Below are positions 23,970 through 30,469 of a DNA stretch of 30,469 nt, in pieces. The first letter of the stretch is position 1. Each line of letters begins with the position of its first letter. The stretch is from an uncultured Gammaproteobacteria bacterium (GTDB lineage: Bacteria > Pseudomonadota > Gammaproteobacteria > Pseudomonadales > Pseudohongiellaceae). The notes under the pieces are model-generated. The model saw only the letters and a program-made list of their open reading frames with translations, searched no databases and was not told where the DNA came from. The translations under genes were made by a program, and so were the position numbers. The stretch lies in assembly GCA_903889815.1 (NCBI GenBank), contig CAISYX010000417.1, positions 1 to 30,469 of the forward strand, given 5' to 3'.

Positions 23970-24694
23970 TGGACAGCCTCAAAGTCACGCACATCGCCAA
24001 ATCCTACAAAGGCCGCCAAGTCGTCCGGGATGTGTCACTGAGCCTCGAGAGCGGACAGATCGTGGGCCTTCTCGGGCCAAACGGCGCAGGCAAGACAACC
24101 TGCTTCTACATGATCGTCGGACTGATCAAGGCAGAAGGCGGCAGCATTGAGCTGAATGGCAGCGATATCACCTCACTGCCCATTCACGCCCGTGCCCAGC
24201 GCGGTCTCGGATACCTGCCACAGGATTCTTCGATATTCCGGACGCTGACCGTCGCTGAGAACATTCTTGCCATTCTGGAAACACGCAAGGATCTTGATCG
24301 CGTGCAGCGGGAAGAGAAGCTGGAAAGTCTGCTCGCAGAGTTCCACATCGGCCACATCCGCAACAACAAAGGCATGAGTCTTTCCGGCGGTGAGCGACGC
24401 CGCACGGAGATCGCCAGAGCACTGGCCACGCAACCACGCTTCATCCTGCTGGACGAACCGTTTGCCGGCGTGGACCCCATTTCTGTAAGCGATATCAAGG
24501 ACATAATCAGACACCTGAAGCAAAAAGGAATCGGCGTGCTGCTGACGGATCACAACGTGCGGGAGACGCTCGACATCTGCGAAAAGGCCTATATCGTCAG
24601 CGAAGGCCAGATCATCGCAGAGGGCTCGTCCGAGGAAATCCTCGCCAATCAGAAAGTGCGCGAAGTGTATCTCGGGCATCAATTCAAAATCTGA
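23969..24694 (+). CDS. lptB: LPS export ABC transporter ATPase LptB
   Basis: LptB is the ATPase that powers LPS extraction from the inner membrane with LptF and LptG (not in this window). The 241-residue protein equals the E. coli length. Walker A GPNGAGKTT (36-44), the Q-loop region GYLPQDSSIFRTLTVAENI, signature LSGGERRR, Walker B FILLDEPFAGVDP, and the H-loop in LLTDHNVRETL are all in place. ATG 23969 overlaps the lptA stop; the frame opens further upstream, but those codons belong to lptA in another frame. Ends 90 bases before rpoN. Confidence 0.98.
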   Translation: MDSLKVTHIAKSYKGRQVVRDVSLSLESGQIVGLLGPNGAGKTTCFYMIVGLIKAEGGSIELNGSDITSLPIHARAQRGLGYLPQDSSIFRTLTVAENILAILETRKDLDRVQREEKLESLLAEFHIGHIRNNKGMSLSGGERRRTEIARALATQPRFILLDEPFAGVDPISVSDIKDIIRHLKQKGIGVLLTDHNVRETLDICEKAYIVSEGQIIAEGSSEEILANQKVREVYLGHQFKI

Positions 24695-24727
24695 TGCAGA
24701 TCGGGCTTGAAATTTGCTGTGAACTTA

Positions 24728-24743
24728 CGGCACGATACTTGCT
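24728..24743 (+). promoter_or_regulatory. Near-consensus sigma-54 (-24/-12) promoter before rpoN
   Basis: The sequence CGGCACG-ATAC-TTGCT matches the sigma-54 consensus TGGCACG-N4-TTGCW at every defined base except the first. The invariant GG (24729-24730) and GC (24741-24742) have the required ten bases between them. Transcription would begin about 24754, some 30 bases before the rpoN start codon. It lies in the 90-base gap between lptB and rpoN. Confidence 0.6.
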
Positions 24744-24784
24744 AATACTCGCAGCCGTCACCAAACCATGAAGCATTCAACACG

Positions 24785-26335
24785 ATGAAACTCTCGCTAC
24801 AGCTCAAGCTGGGTCAGCAACTGACCATGACGCCGCAGCTGCAGCAAGCTATCCGCCTCCTTCAGCTCTCCACGCTCGATCTGCAACAGGAAATTCATCA
24901 GGCGCTTGAATCCAACCCCATGCTGGAGTTGGACGAAGACAATGACGAGTTCCATGCCCGTGCTGACGAAGCTGCTGAGCAGAATACCGAAAGCAGTGTG
25001 TCCAGTGACGACTTCAATACCGACCGGATCGCCGGCAGTGGCACGGCCACCGACAGCTATGAAGTCAGCGAAGGAGACACAGGCAGTGACTATGAAGAGA
25101 ATCGCTGGGAGGACCATATTCCGGACGACCTCTCTGTCGACAGCAGCTGGGATGATGTCTACCAGACCACCTACACCACTGGCAGCGGGGCGCCTGAAGG
25201 TGAAGGCATGGACTTCGAATCACGCAACAGCGTCGCCGAAAGTCTGCAGGATCATCTCATGTGGCAGCTCAATCTCACGCCCATGTCAGATCCTGATCGC
25301 CTGATTGGACTGGCCATCATCGATGCCATCGATTCCAATGGCATGCTCACCATCAGCGTCGACGCTATCCATTCCAGCCTGATGCGCTCGATTGACATTG
25401 AGCCGGAAGAAGTACTTGCCGTTCTGCACCGCATCCAGCAGTTTGACCCGATTGGTGTGGGTTACCGTGATCTCGCCGAATGCCTGCTGATCCAGCTCAA
25501 CCAGTACGAAAACTCCGAGGCCACACAGGCGATCAAGCATGCACGCATCATCGTCAAGGATCACCTGGCCCTGCTTGGCGCGCGCGACTATGCACAGTTG
25601 ATGCGCCTTGCCCGCATCAAAGAGCCAGAACTGCGTGAAGCCATCAGCATCATCGAGTCCCTCAACCCGCGACCAGGGTCCGACATCGCGCCGCCCTCCA
25701 CTACCTATATCATTCCAGATGTCATTGTCAGCAAGGACAGTGATACCGGGCGCTGGCGCGTGGAACTGAATCCCGAAACTGCCCCGCGCATCCGGATCAA
25801 TTCCGACTATGCGGCACTTGTTCGCCGTGCAGACACCAGCAGCGACAACAATTACCTGCGCGACAACCTTCAGGAAGCACGCTGGTTCATCAAAAGCCTG
25901 CAGAGCCGCAACGAAACGCTGATGAAAGTCGCAACTCGTATCGTCGAGCATCAGAAGGGTTTTTTTGAATATGGGGAAGAGGCCATGAAACCCCTGGTCC
26001 TGCACGATATTGCCGAGGCAGTGAACATGCACGAGAGTACTATTTCCCGGGTGACCACTCAGAAGTACATGCATACGCCGAAAGGGATATTCGAGCTGAA
26101 GTATTTCTTTTCCAGCCATGTGAGCACGGCAGGCGGAGGTGAATGCTCCTCAACTGCCATCCGCGCGCTAATCAAGAAACTGGTGGCTGGCGAGAGTACA
26201 CGCAAGCCACTGAGCGACAGCAAGATCACCAAACTGCTGGAAGCGCAGGGGATAAACGTAGCGCGCCGCACCATCGCGAAGTACCGGGAGTCGCTGTCGA
26301 TTCCACCGTCGAACGAGCGCAAGAAACTGGTCTGA
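24785..26335 (+). CDS. rpoN: RNA polymerase sigma-54 factor RpoN
   Basis: RpoN directs RNA polymerase to -24/-12 promoters that need enhancer-binding ATPases. The 516-residue protein has the Gln/Leu-rich activator-interacting region I (MKLSLQLKLGQQLTMTPQLQQAIRLLQLSTLDLQQEI, about 1-50), an acidic variable region II (about 55-140), the core-binding domain, a helix-turn-helix region around AEAVNMHESTISRVTTQKYMHTPKG, and the RpoN box ARRTIAKYRE (493-502) that reads the -24 element. All regions are intact. It is preceded by its own candidate sigma-54 promoter and followed by ptsN with no hpf between. Confidence 0.98.
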   Translation: MKLSLQLKLGQQLTMTPQLQQAIRLLQLSTLDLQQEIHQALESNPMLELDEDNDEFHARADEAAEQNTESSVSSDDFNTDRIAGSGTATDSYEVSEGDTGSDYEENRWEDHIPDDLSVDSSWDDVYQTTYTTGSGAPEGEGMDFESRNSVAESLQDHLMWQLNLTPMSDPDRLIGLAIIDAIDSNGMLTISVDAIHSSLMRSIDIEPEEVLAVLHRIQQFDPIGVGYRDLAECLLIQLNQYENSEATQAIKHARIIVKDHLALLGARDYAQLMRLARIKEPELREAISIIESLNPRPGSDIAPPSTTYIIPDVIVSKDSDTGRWRVELNPETAPRIRINSDYAALVRRADTSSDNNYLRDNLQEARWFIKSLQSRNETLMKVATRIVEHQKGFFEYGEEAMKPLVLHDIAEAVNMHESTISRVTTQKYMHTPKGIFELKYFFSSHVSTAGGGECSSTAIRALIKKLVAGESTRKPLSDSKITKLLEAQGINVARRTIAKYRESLSIPPSNERKKLV

Positions 26336-26400
26336 GGCAGGCGCGAGAGCAGAACACGGGTACCCGGCGTAAAAATGTTACACGAAATCGGGAACAGCGA

Positions 26401-26409
26401 TGCTAGAAT
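26401..26409 (+). promoter_or_regulatory. Possible extended -10 element before ptsN
   Basis: TGCTAGAAT has the TG of an extended -10 and five of six bases of TATAAT, 37 bases before the ptsN start codon. No good -35 is present at 17 bases; a TTACAC is 20 bases away. Weak evidence that ptsN can be transcribed apart from rpoN. Confidence 0.3.
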
Positions 26410-26445
26410 CCCGCCCGAATTTCAGCCATATGAGACTTCGCGACG

Positions 26446-26895
26446 ATGCGCATAGACACGATCCTCACACCGGAACGTTGCTTCTGCAAGCTGCCTGGGG
26501 TGAGCAAGAAGCGGTTTCTTACGACGGTCAGTGAGCTTATTGCGGAACAGACTGGAATACTGTCTGCGGATCATGTCTACAGTGCTCTTCTGGCCCGGGA
26601 ACAACTGGGGAGCACCGGCATTGGCAACGGCATCGCCATTCCTCATTGCCGTGTAGCAGAATGCGAATCCATCACCGGGGCGCTGGTCACCTTGAATGAG
26701 GGCATTGACTTCGATGCCATTGATTCGCGCTCCGTAGACCTGCTGTTTGTGCTGATTGTGCCTGCAGAAGAAATGGCAGAGCACCTCAAGGTACTCGGTA
26801 GCCTGGCAGCTCTTTTTCATCAGGAAGGCCTCTGCAATCGCCTGCGCCATGCTAAGTCTGCGGAGGAACTCTACCGCATCGCGACGGCTGGCTGA
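26446..26895 (+). CDS. ptsN: Nitrogen-PTS enzyme IIA (EIIA-Ntr) PtsN
   Basis: PtsN is the terminal phosphate acceptor of the nitrogen phosphotransferase system and regulates potassium, nitrogen and envelope processes by protein-protein contacts. The 149-residue protein has the EIIA-fructose/mannitol-type fold, with the phosphorylated histidine in GIAIPHCR (H67), the following ALVTLNEGIDFDAIDSRSVDLLFVLIVP, and a HLKVLGSLAALF helix. Standard length. It sits 110 bases after rpoN and upstream of rapZ and ptsO, the usual group minus hpf. Confidence 0.97.
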   Translation: MRIDTILTPERCFCKLPGVSKKRFLTTVSELIAEQTGILSADHVYSALLAREQLGSTGIGNGIAIPHCRVAECESITGALVTLNEGIDFDAIDSRSVDLLFVLIVPAEEMAEHLKVLGSLAALFHQEGLCNRLRHAKSAEELYRIATAG

Positions 26896-27000
26896 CAACT
26901 GTTCACCTCAAGGCAAACCTGCTAAAGTCAGGCCCACATTGACAACAGCGGCTCTCACCGAAGGGCTGACTCCTGCTTCAAATCCCAGGCGAACGATACA

Positions 27001-27879
27001 GTGAAACTGCTCATCATCAGCGGCCGTTCCGGCTCCGGCAAGAGTACCGCACTCAACATGCTGGAAGATCACGGTTTCTATTGCATCGACAACCTGCCAG
27101 CCAGCCTGCTGCCATCACTGGTGCAACGTGTCATTTCACAGACCACCGAACTGCCGCGCGTAGCGGTAAGCATTGATGCGCGGAACATCCCCGCAGACTT
27201 GATGCAAGTGCCGCAGATCGTCGAACAACTGAAGCAGTCCAACATCAAGACTGAAGTCATTTTCCTGGACGCCAGCAGCCCGACTCTCATCAAGCGCTTC
27301 AGTGAAAGTCGGCGCAAGCATCCGTTGACCACCGAAAAGATCGGGCTGCGCCAGGCTATCAACATGGAAACCGAGCTGCTCGAGCAGATTGCCCTGCTGG
27401 CCAGTCTTTCCATCGACACCAGCAACATGTCACTGCATCAATTGCGTGAAAGCATCAGGACTCGGGTAGTCGAGCGCGACGACAGCGGTCTGGCGTTGCT
27501 CTTCGAATCATTCGGCTACAAATACGGCGTCCCTATTGATGCCGACATCGTCTATGACGTGCGCTGCCTGCCGAACCCATACTGGGAGAAACCCCTGCGC
27601 CCACTCTCTGGTACCGACCCGGAAGTGATTGCCTGGCTGCAGCAACAACCGGATGTGCAGACCATGTATGAAGATCTCTGCATTTACCTCGACAAATGGC
27701 TGCCCAGGTTCGAGGAAAACAATCGCAGCTACATGACGGTGGCTATCGGCTGCACGGGCGGTCAACACCGTTCGGTATATCTGAGCGAGCGTCTAAAAGA
27801 ACATTTTTCAGCCAAAGTCAGGAATGTGCAGGTCATGCACCGCGAACTGCTGAAACGGGAAGGAGCACACGCCACATGA
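27001..27879 (+). CDS. rapZ: RNase adapter protein RapZ
   Basis: RapZ (YvcJ/YhbJ family) is an ATP/GTP-binding protein; in enterobacteria it senses glucosamine-6-phosphate and delivers the GlmZ small RNA to RNase E, and it connects to the nitrogen PTS. The 292-residue protein has Walker A GRSGSGKS (8-15), FYCIDNLPASLLPSL, a basic KRFSESRRKHPL segment, FGYKYGVPIDADIVYDVRCLPNPYW, and the conserved C-terminal AIGCTGGQHRSVYLSERL. It starts at GTG 27001 after AGGCGA. Its stop overlaps the ptsO start (ATGA), so the two are probably coupled. Confidence 0.97.
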   Translation: MKLLIISGRSGSGKSTALNMLEDHGFYCIDNLPASLLPSLVQRVISQTTELPRVAVSIDARNIPADLMQVPQIVEQLKQSNIKTEVIFLDASSPTLIKRFSESRRKHPLTTEKIGLRQAINMETELLEQIALLASLSIDTSNMSLHQLRESIRTRVVERDDSGLALLFESFGYKYGVPIDADIVYDVRCLPNPYWEKPLRPLSGTDPEVIAWLQQQPDVQTMYEDLCIYLDKWLPRFEENNRSYMTVAIGCTGGQHRSVYLSERLKEHFSAKVRNVQVMHRELLKREGAHAT

Positions 27880-28142
27880 TCTCTTCCACCATCACGATCT
27901 CCAACAAAGCTGGATTGCACGCGCGCGCTGCGTCGCGCATGGTGTCGGTCACCTCTACCTTCCGCAGTGCCATCAAGGTGGGTGAGGACAAGCTTGTAGA
28001 CGGCAAGAGCATTCTCTCGCTCATGATGCTTGCAGCCAGCAAGGGGACAGTCCTCAACCTCATCATAGAGGGCGACGACGAGCAGGCAGCGCTGGATGCC
28101 GTGACGGCACTGGTCAACAATCGATTTGACGAAAGCGAATGA
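27876..28142 (+). CDS. ptsO: HPr-like phosphocarrier protein NPr
   Basis: NPr passes phosphate from EI-Ntr (PtsP, not in this window) to PtsN. The 88-residue protein has the HPr fold: ITISNKAGLHARAAS with phosphorylated His15, and the regulatory-serine region GKSILSLMMLAASKGT (Ser45). It overlaps the rapZ stop by four bases and is 16 bases before darP. Together with ptsN it gives two of the three nitrogen-PTS components locally. Confidence 0.97.
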   Translation: MISSTITISNKAGLHARAASRMVSVTSTFRSAIKVGEDKLVDGKSILSLMMLAASKGTVLNLIIEGDDEQAALDAVTALVNNRFDESE

Positions 28143-28158
28143 ACACGAAGGAAACTGC

Positions 28159-28665
28159 ATGAAAGAGCGAGAACCCATCGACTGGAGTCTGGAGCCACCG
28201 AGCAAGTCGCAGCGCAAACGCGACATGACGGCCCTGCAGAAGCTGGGACAGGATTTGACAACCCTGGGAAAGAAACAGCTTGAGAAGCTTCCCTTGCCCG
28301 ACTCTCTGATCGCCGCTTTGGCAGAGTACCAGCGGCTGCCCAACAGCAACGAAGCACGAAGACGCCAGCTGCAGTTCATTGGCCGAGTGATGCGCGATGC
28401 AAACCACGATGAGATTCAGGCTGAGCTGGACAAGATGCGCACGCCCGACCGCACACAGGTGCGTCGAGCACAATTGATTGAAGAATGGGGCGATCGCCTT
28501 CTTGATGGCGAGGAAGACGACATAAACGCCTTCGTTGCGCTATGGCCGCTGGCCGAGCGCCAGGCCATTCGGCAGATCGTGCGCAACTACAGCAAGGACG
28601 ACGAGGAAGCGGCGCGCGTCCATCGTCGCCGACTCATGAGTTACATCAAGGAGTACATCGAGTAG
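28159..28665 (+). CDS. darP: Ribosome-associated protein DarP/YjgA (DUF615)
   Basis: DarP binds late pre-50S particles and helps 23S rRNA peptidyl-transferase-centre maturation in E. coli. The 168-residue protein is typical: PPSKSQRKRDMTALQKLGQDL at the N terminus, LPLPDSLIAALAEYQRL, the basic EARRRQLQFIGRVMRD, then a charged helical C-terminal half with WGDRLLDGEEDDINAFV and EAARVHRRRLMSYIKEYI. I chose ATG 28159 (MKEREPIDW) because the family begins there; the frame continues back into ptsO. In pseudomonads this gene also sits after ptsO. Confidence 0.95.
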   Translation: MKEREPIDWSLEPPSKSQRKRDMTALQKLGQDLTTLGKKQLEKLPLPDSLIAALAEYQRLPNSNEARRRQLQFIGRVMRDANHDEIQAELDKMRTPDRTQVRRAQLIEEWGDRLLDGEEDDINAFVALWPLAERQAIRQIVRNYSKDDEEAARVHRRRLMSYIKEYIE

Positions 28666-28786
28666 TGCTGGCTTGAACGCCATGTGCTCCTTAAATCTTT
28701 AGTGTTAATATCGTAGACAGTTCGAATCAGGAATCCAGAAAACAAGAAAATCAATAAATCAAAAAAATAAAAGAACGAGGCCATCG

Positions 28787-29104
28787 ATGTCGGATACAAA
28801 CGCTCGCTCGTATTGGAAGGCTAATCTCAAGATTGTAGGCACATTGTTGTGCATCTGGTTCTTCATCTCCTTCGTCTGCGGCATTTTGATCGTAGATTTT
28901 CTCGATAATTTCCGCATCGGCGGTTTCAAACTGGGGTTCTGGATGGCCCAGCAGGGGTCGATCTACGGGTTTGTGATCCTGATTTTTGTCTACATCCGCC
29001 AGATGGACAAGCTGGACCACCAATACAATCTCGATCAGGTCAGCAAGACTGACACCCTCCCCCACAAGACAGCGACAAGTGTCGAACAGGAGCCGCAATC
29101 ATGA
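28787..29104 (+). CDS. Sodium/solute symporter small subunit (DUF4212)
   Basis: A 105-residue membrane protein of the DUF4212 family, the small partner of VC_2705-type sodium/solute symporters, comparable in arrangement to yjcH before actP. It has the characteristic YWKANLKIVGTLLCIWFFISFVCGIL, the GFKLGFWMAQQGSIYGFVILIFVYIRQMDKLD region (two membrane helices, about 16-38 and 55-77), and a polar C-terminal tail. The stop overlaps the start of the large subunit (ATGA), so stoichiometric translation is likely. The 121-base upstream gap is AT-rich near the start codon, with GAGG about eight bases before ATG. Substrate cannot be told; short carboxylates such as acetate are common in the group. Confidence 0.9.
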   Translation: MSDTNARSYWKANLKIVGTLLCIWFFISFVCGILIVDFLDNFRIGGFKLGFWMAQQGSIYGFVILIFVYIRQMDKLDHQYNLDQVSKTDTLPHKTATSVEQEPQS

Positions 29105-30469
29105 GCGTGCAACTGTGGACATACCTGCTCATCTTCTTGAGTTTCGGCCTCTACATCGTGATAGCCCTGTGGTCGAAGGCCGGCTCTACACATGACTTCT
29201 ATGTGGCAGGCGGCGGAGTCAAACCGATTGTCAACGGCATGGCCACAGCCGCTGACTGGATGTCGGCGGCTTCGTTCATCTCCATGGCGGGCCTTATTTC
29301 CTTCATGGGGCGAGATGGCACTTACTACCTGATGGGCTGGACCGGTGGCTATGTGTTGCTGGCCCTGCTGCTCGCACCTTATTTGCGTAAATTCGGCAAA
29401 TTCACGGTGCCCGCCTTCATCGGCGACCGCTACTATTCACAGAGTGCGCGGCTGGCCGCAGTCTTCTGCGCGATCGTAATTTCTTTCGTTTACGTCTGTG
29501 GCCAGATGCAGGGTGCCGGCATCGTCTTCTCACGCTTTCTGGAAGTGGACATTACCACTGGGGTCGTCATCGGCATGGCCATCGTGTTCTTTTACGCCGT
29601 TCTGGGAGGCATGAAAGGCATTACCTATACTCAGGTGGCACAGTACTGCGTGTTGATCTTCGCCTACATGGTGCCCGCTGTCTTCATTTCGCTGATGATG
29701 ACCGGAAATCCGTTTCCACAACTGGGATTCGGCTCGGAGTTGACGCCTGAGTATGGTGGTGGCTATCTGCTTGACCGCCTGGATGGCGTGAGTGAGGAAC
29801 TGGGCTTCGGGACCTACACGGAGGGCCAGAAGAGCACGCAGGACGTCTTTTTCATTACCGCAGCACTGATGTTCGGTACTGCCGGGTTGCCCCATGTCAT
29901 CATCCGCTTCTTCACCGTGCCGACGGTGCGCGCCGCGCGCCTCTCTGCAGGTTATGCCCTGATTTTCATCGCAATCCTGTATACCACTGCGCCAGCGATC
30001 GCGGCGTTCTCCAAGACCAATCTGATGAGTACGGTCAACAATGCCGAGTACACAGCCATGCCAGCGTGGTTCAGCACCTGGGAGCGTACCGGGCTTATTG
30101 TGTTCAACGACAAGAACAATGACGGCCGTATCCAGTATGTGGGCGATGCGGCCACCAATGAATTGACAGTCAACAGAGACATCATGGTGCTGGCGAACCC
30201 CGAGATTGCGCAGCTGCCGAACTGGGTAGTGGCCCTGGTGGCCGCCGGAGCCCTGGCTGCCGCACTCTCCACAGCCGCCGGCCTGCTGCTGGTAATCTCG
30301 ACATCGATCTCCCATGACTTGATGAAACGCAGCCTCGCTCCCAATATTACAGAGAAGCAGGAGTTGAACTATGCGCGGGTGGCGATTTTCTTCGCAGTTC
30401 TGATCGCCGGGTACTTTGGCATCAATCCGCCCGGATTCGTCGCTGAAGTCGTGGCATTTGCGTTCGGCC
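29101..30469 (+). CDS. Sodium:solute symporter, VC_2705-like, large subunit (3' end missing)
   Basis: The first 456 residues of an SSS-family transporter, cut by the window end; relatives are about 570-600 residues. It has the SSS hallmarks: DFYVAGGGVKPIVNGMATAADWMSAASFI near the N terminus, FTVPAFIGDRYYS, AVLGGMKGITYTQVAQY, and FGTAGLPHVIIRFFTVPTVRAAR. Ten or so membrane helices are visible. Residues 200-250 form a long polar loop, and residues 330-365 form another that contains an EF-hand-like DKNNDGRIQYVGD (337-349). The start ATG 29101 overlaps the DUF4212 gene by four bases. It probably imports a small organic acid with sodium; the exact substrate is unknown. Confidence 0.9.
   Translation, partial: MSVQLWTYLLIFLSFGLYIVIALWSKAGSTHDFYVAGGGVKPIVNGMATAADWMSAASFISMAGLISFMGRDGTYYLMGWTGGYVLLALLLAPYLRKFGKFTVPAFIGDRYYSQSARLAAVFCAIVISFVYVCGQMQGAGIVFSRFLEVDITTGVVIGMAIVFFYAVLGGMKGITYTQVAQYCVLIFAYMVPAVFISLMMTGNPFPQLGFGSELTPEYGGGYLLDRLDGVSEELGFGTYTEGQKSTQDVFFITAALMFGTAGLPHVIIRFFTVPTVRAARLSAGYALIFIAILYTTAPAIAAFSKTNLMSTVNNAEYTAMPAWFSTWERTGLIVFNDKNNDGRIQYVGDAATNELTVNRDIMVLANPEIAQLPNWVVALVAAGALAAALSTAAGLLLVISTSISHDLMKRSLAPNITEKQELNYARVAIFFAVLIAGYFGINPPGFVAEVVAFAFG

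Noticed and set aside
25286..26119. 277-codon minus-strand frame opposite rpoN
   Set aside because: Shadow of rpoN; no family resemblance.
26939..26944. Perfect TTGACA upstream of rapZ, considered as a promoter
   Set aside because: No -10-like hexamer at 15-19 bases downstream.
29530..30315. 261-codon minus-strand frame opposite the symporter
   Set aside because: His/Gln/Gly-rich shadow of hydrophobic codons, not a real protein.

Overview
The window looks like core chromosome of a gammaproteobacterium with gene orders close to those of Pseudomonas and its marine relatives. Indicators are rplM-rpsI followed by the bc1 operon and sspA-sspB, a CysNC fusion, an AlgW-type DegS protease, a short-form HisG, murA next to ibaG/mlaC, and kdsD-kdsC-lptCAB-rpoN-ptsN-rapZ-ptsO. 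I cannot name a genus. I see no rRNA, tRNA, CRISPR array, insertion sequence, prophage or attachment site.

Layout. Bases 1-5300 hold the 3' end of a YdbL-like gene, then rsmI (minus), then an envelope/replication run lpoA-yraN-diaA-dolP (plus). Bases 4880-8647 (minus) are petA, a fused cytochrome b-c1 gene, sspA and sspB. Bases 8974-11077 (minus) are zapE, rplM and rpsI. Bases 11272-14687 (plus) are zapG and the sulfate-activation genes cysD-cysNC. A Nif3-family gene (minus) and algW (plus) follow. Bases 16793-20974 (minus) are mlaC-ibaG-murA-hisG-hisD. Bases 21298-28665 (plus) are the KDO/LPS-export genes kdsD-kdsC-lptC-lptA-lptB, then rpoN-ptsN-rapZ-ptsO-darP. The window closes with a two-gene sodium/solute symporter module whose large subunit runs off the end.

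How the genes work together. KdsD and KdsC make KDO, and LptC/A/B belong to the machine that exports LPS. MurA starts peptidoglycan synthesis, LpoA and DolP support the wall and outer membrane, MlaC carries phospholipid across the periplasm, and AlgW senses envelope stress. PtsN, RapZ and NPr form the nitrogen-PTS regulatory group beside RpoN. The Rieske protein and the cytochrome b-c1 fusion supply complex III.

There is no clear novel defence or mobile system here. The points that stand out are: cytochrome b and c1 fused in one frame; a Rieske cluster loop reading CPHLFC instead of CTHLGC; an FNR/Anr-like box next to a perfect inverted repeat upstream of petA; a near-consensus sigma-54 promoter directly before rpoN; loss of mlaFED from beside mlaC and of hpf from between rpoN and ptsN; and an EF-hand-like loop in the terminal symporter.
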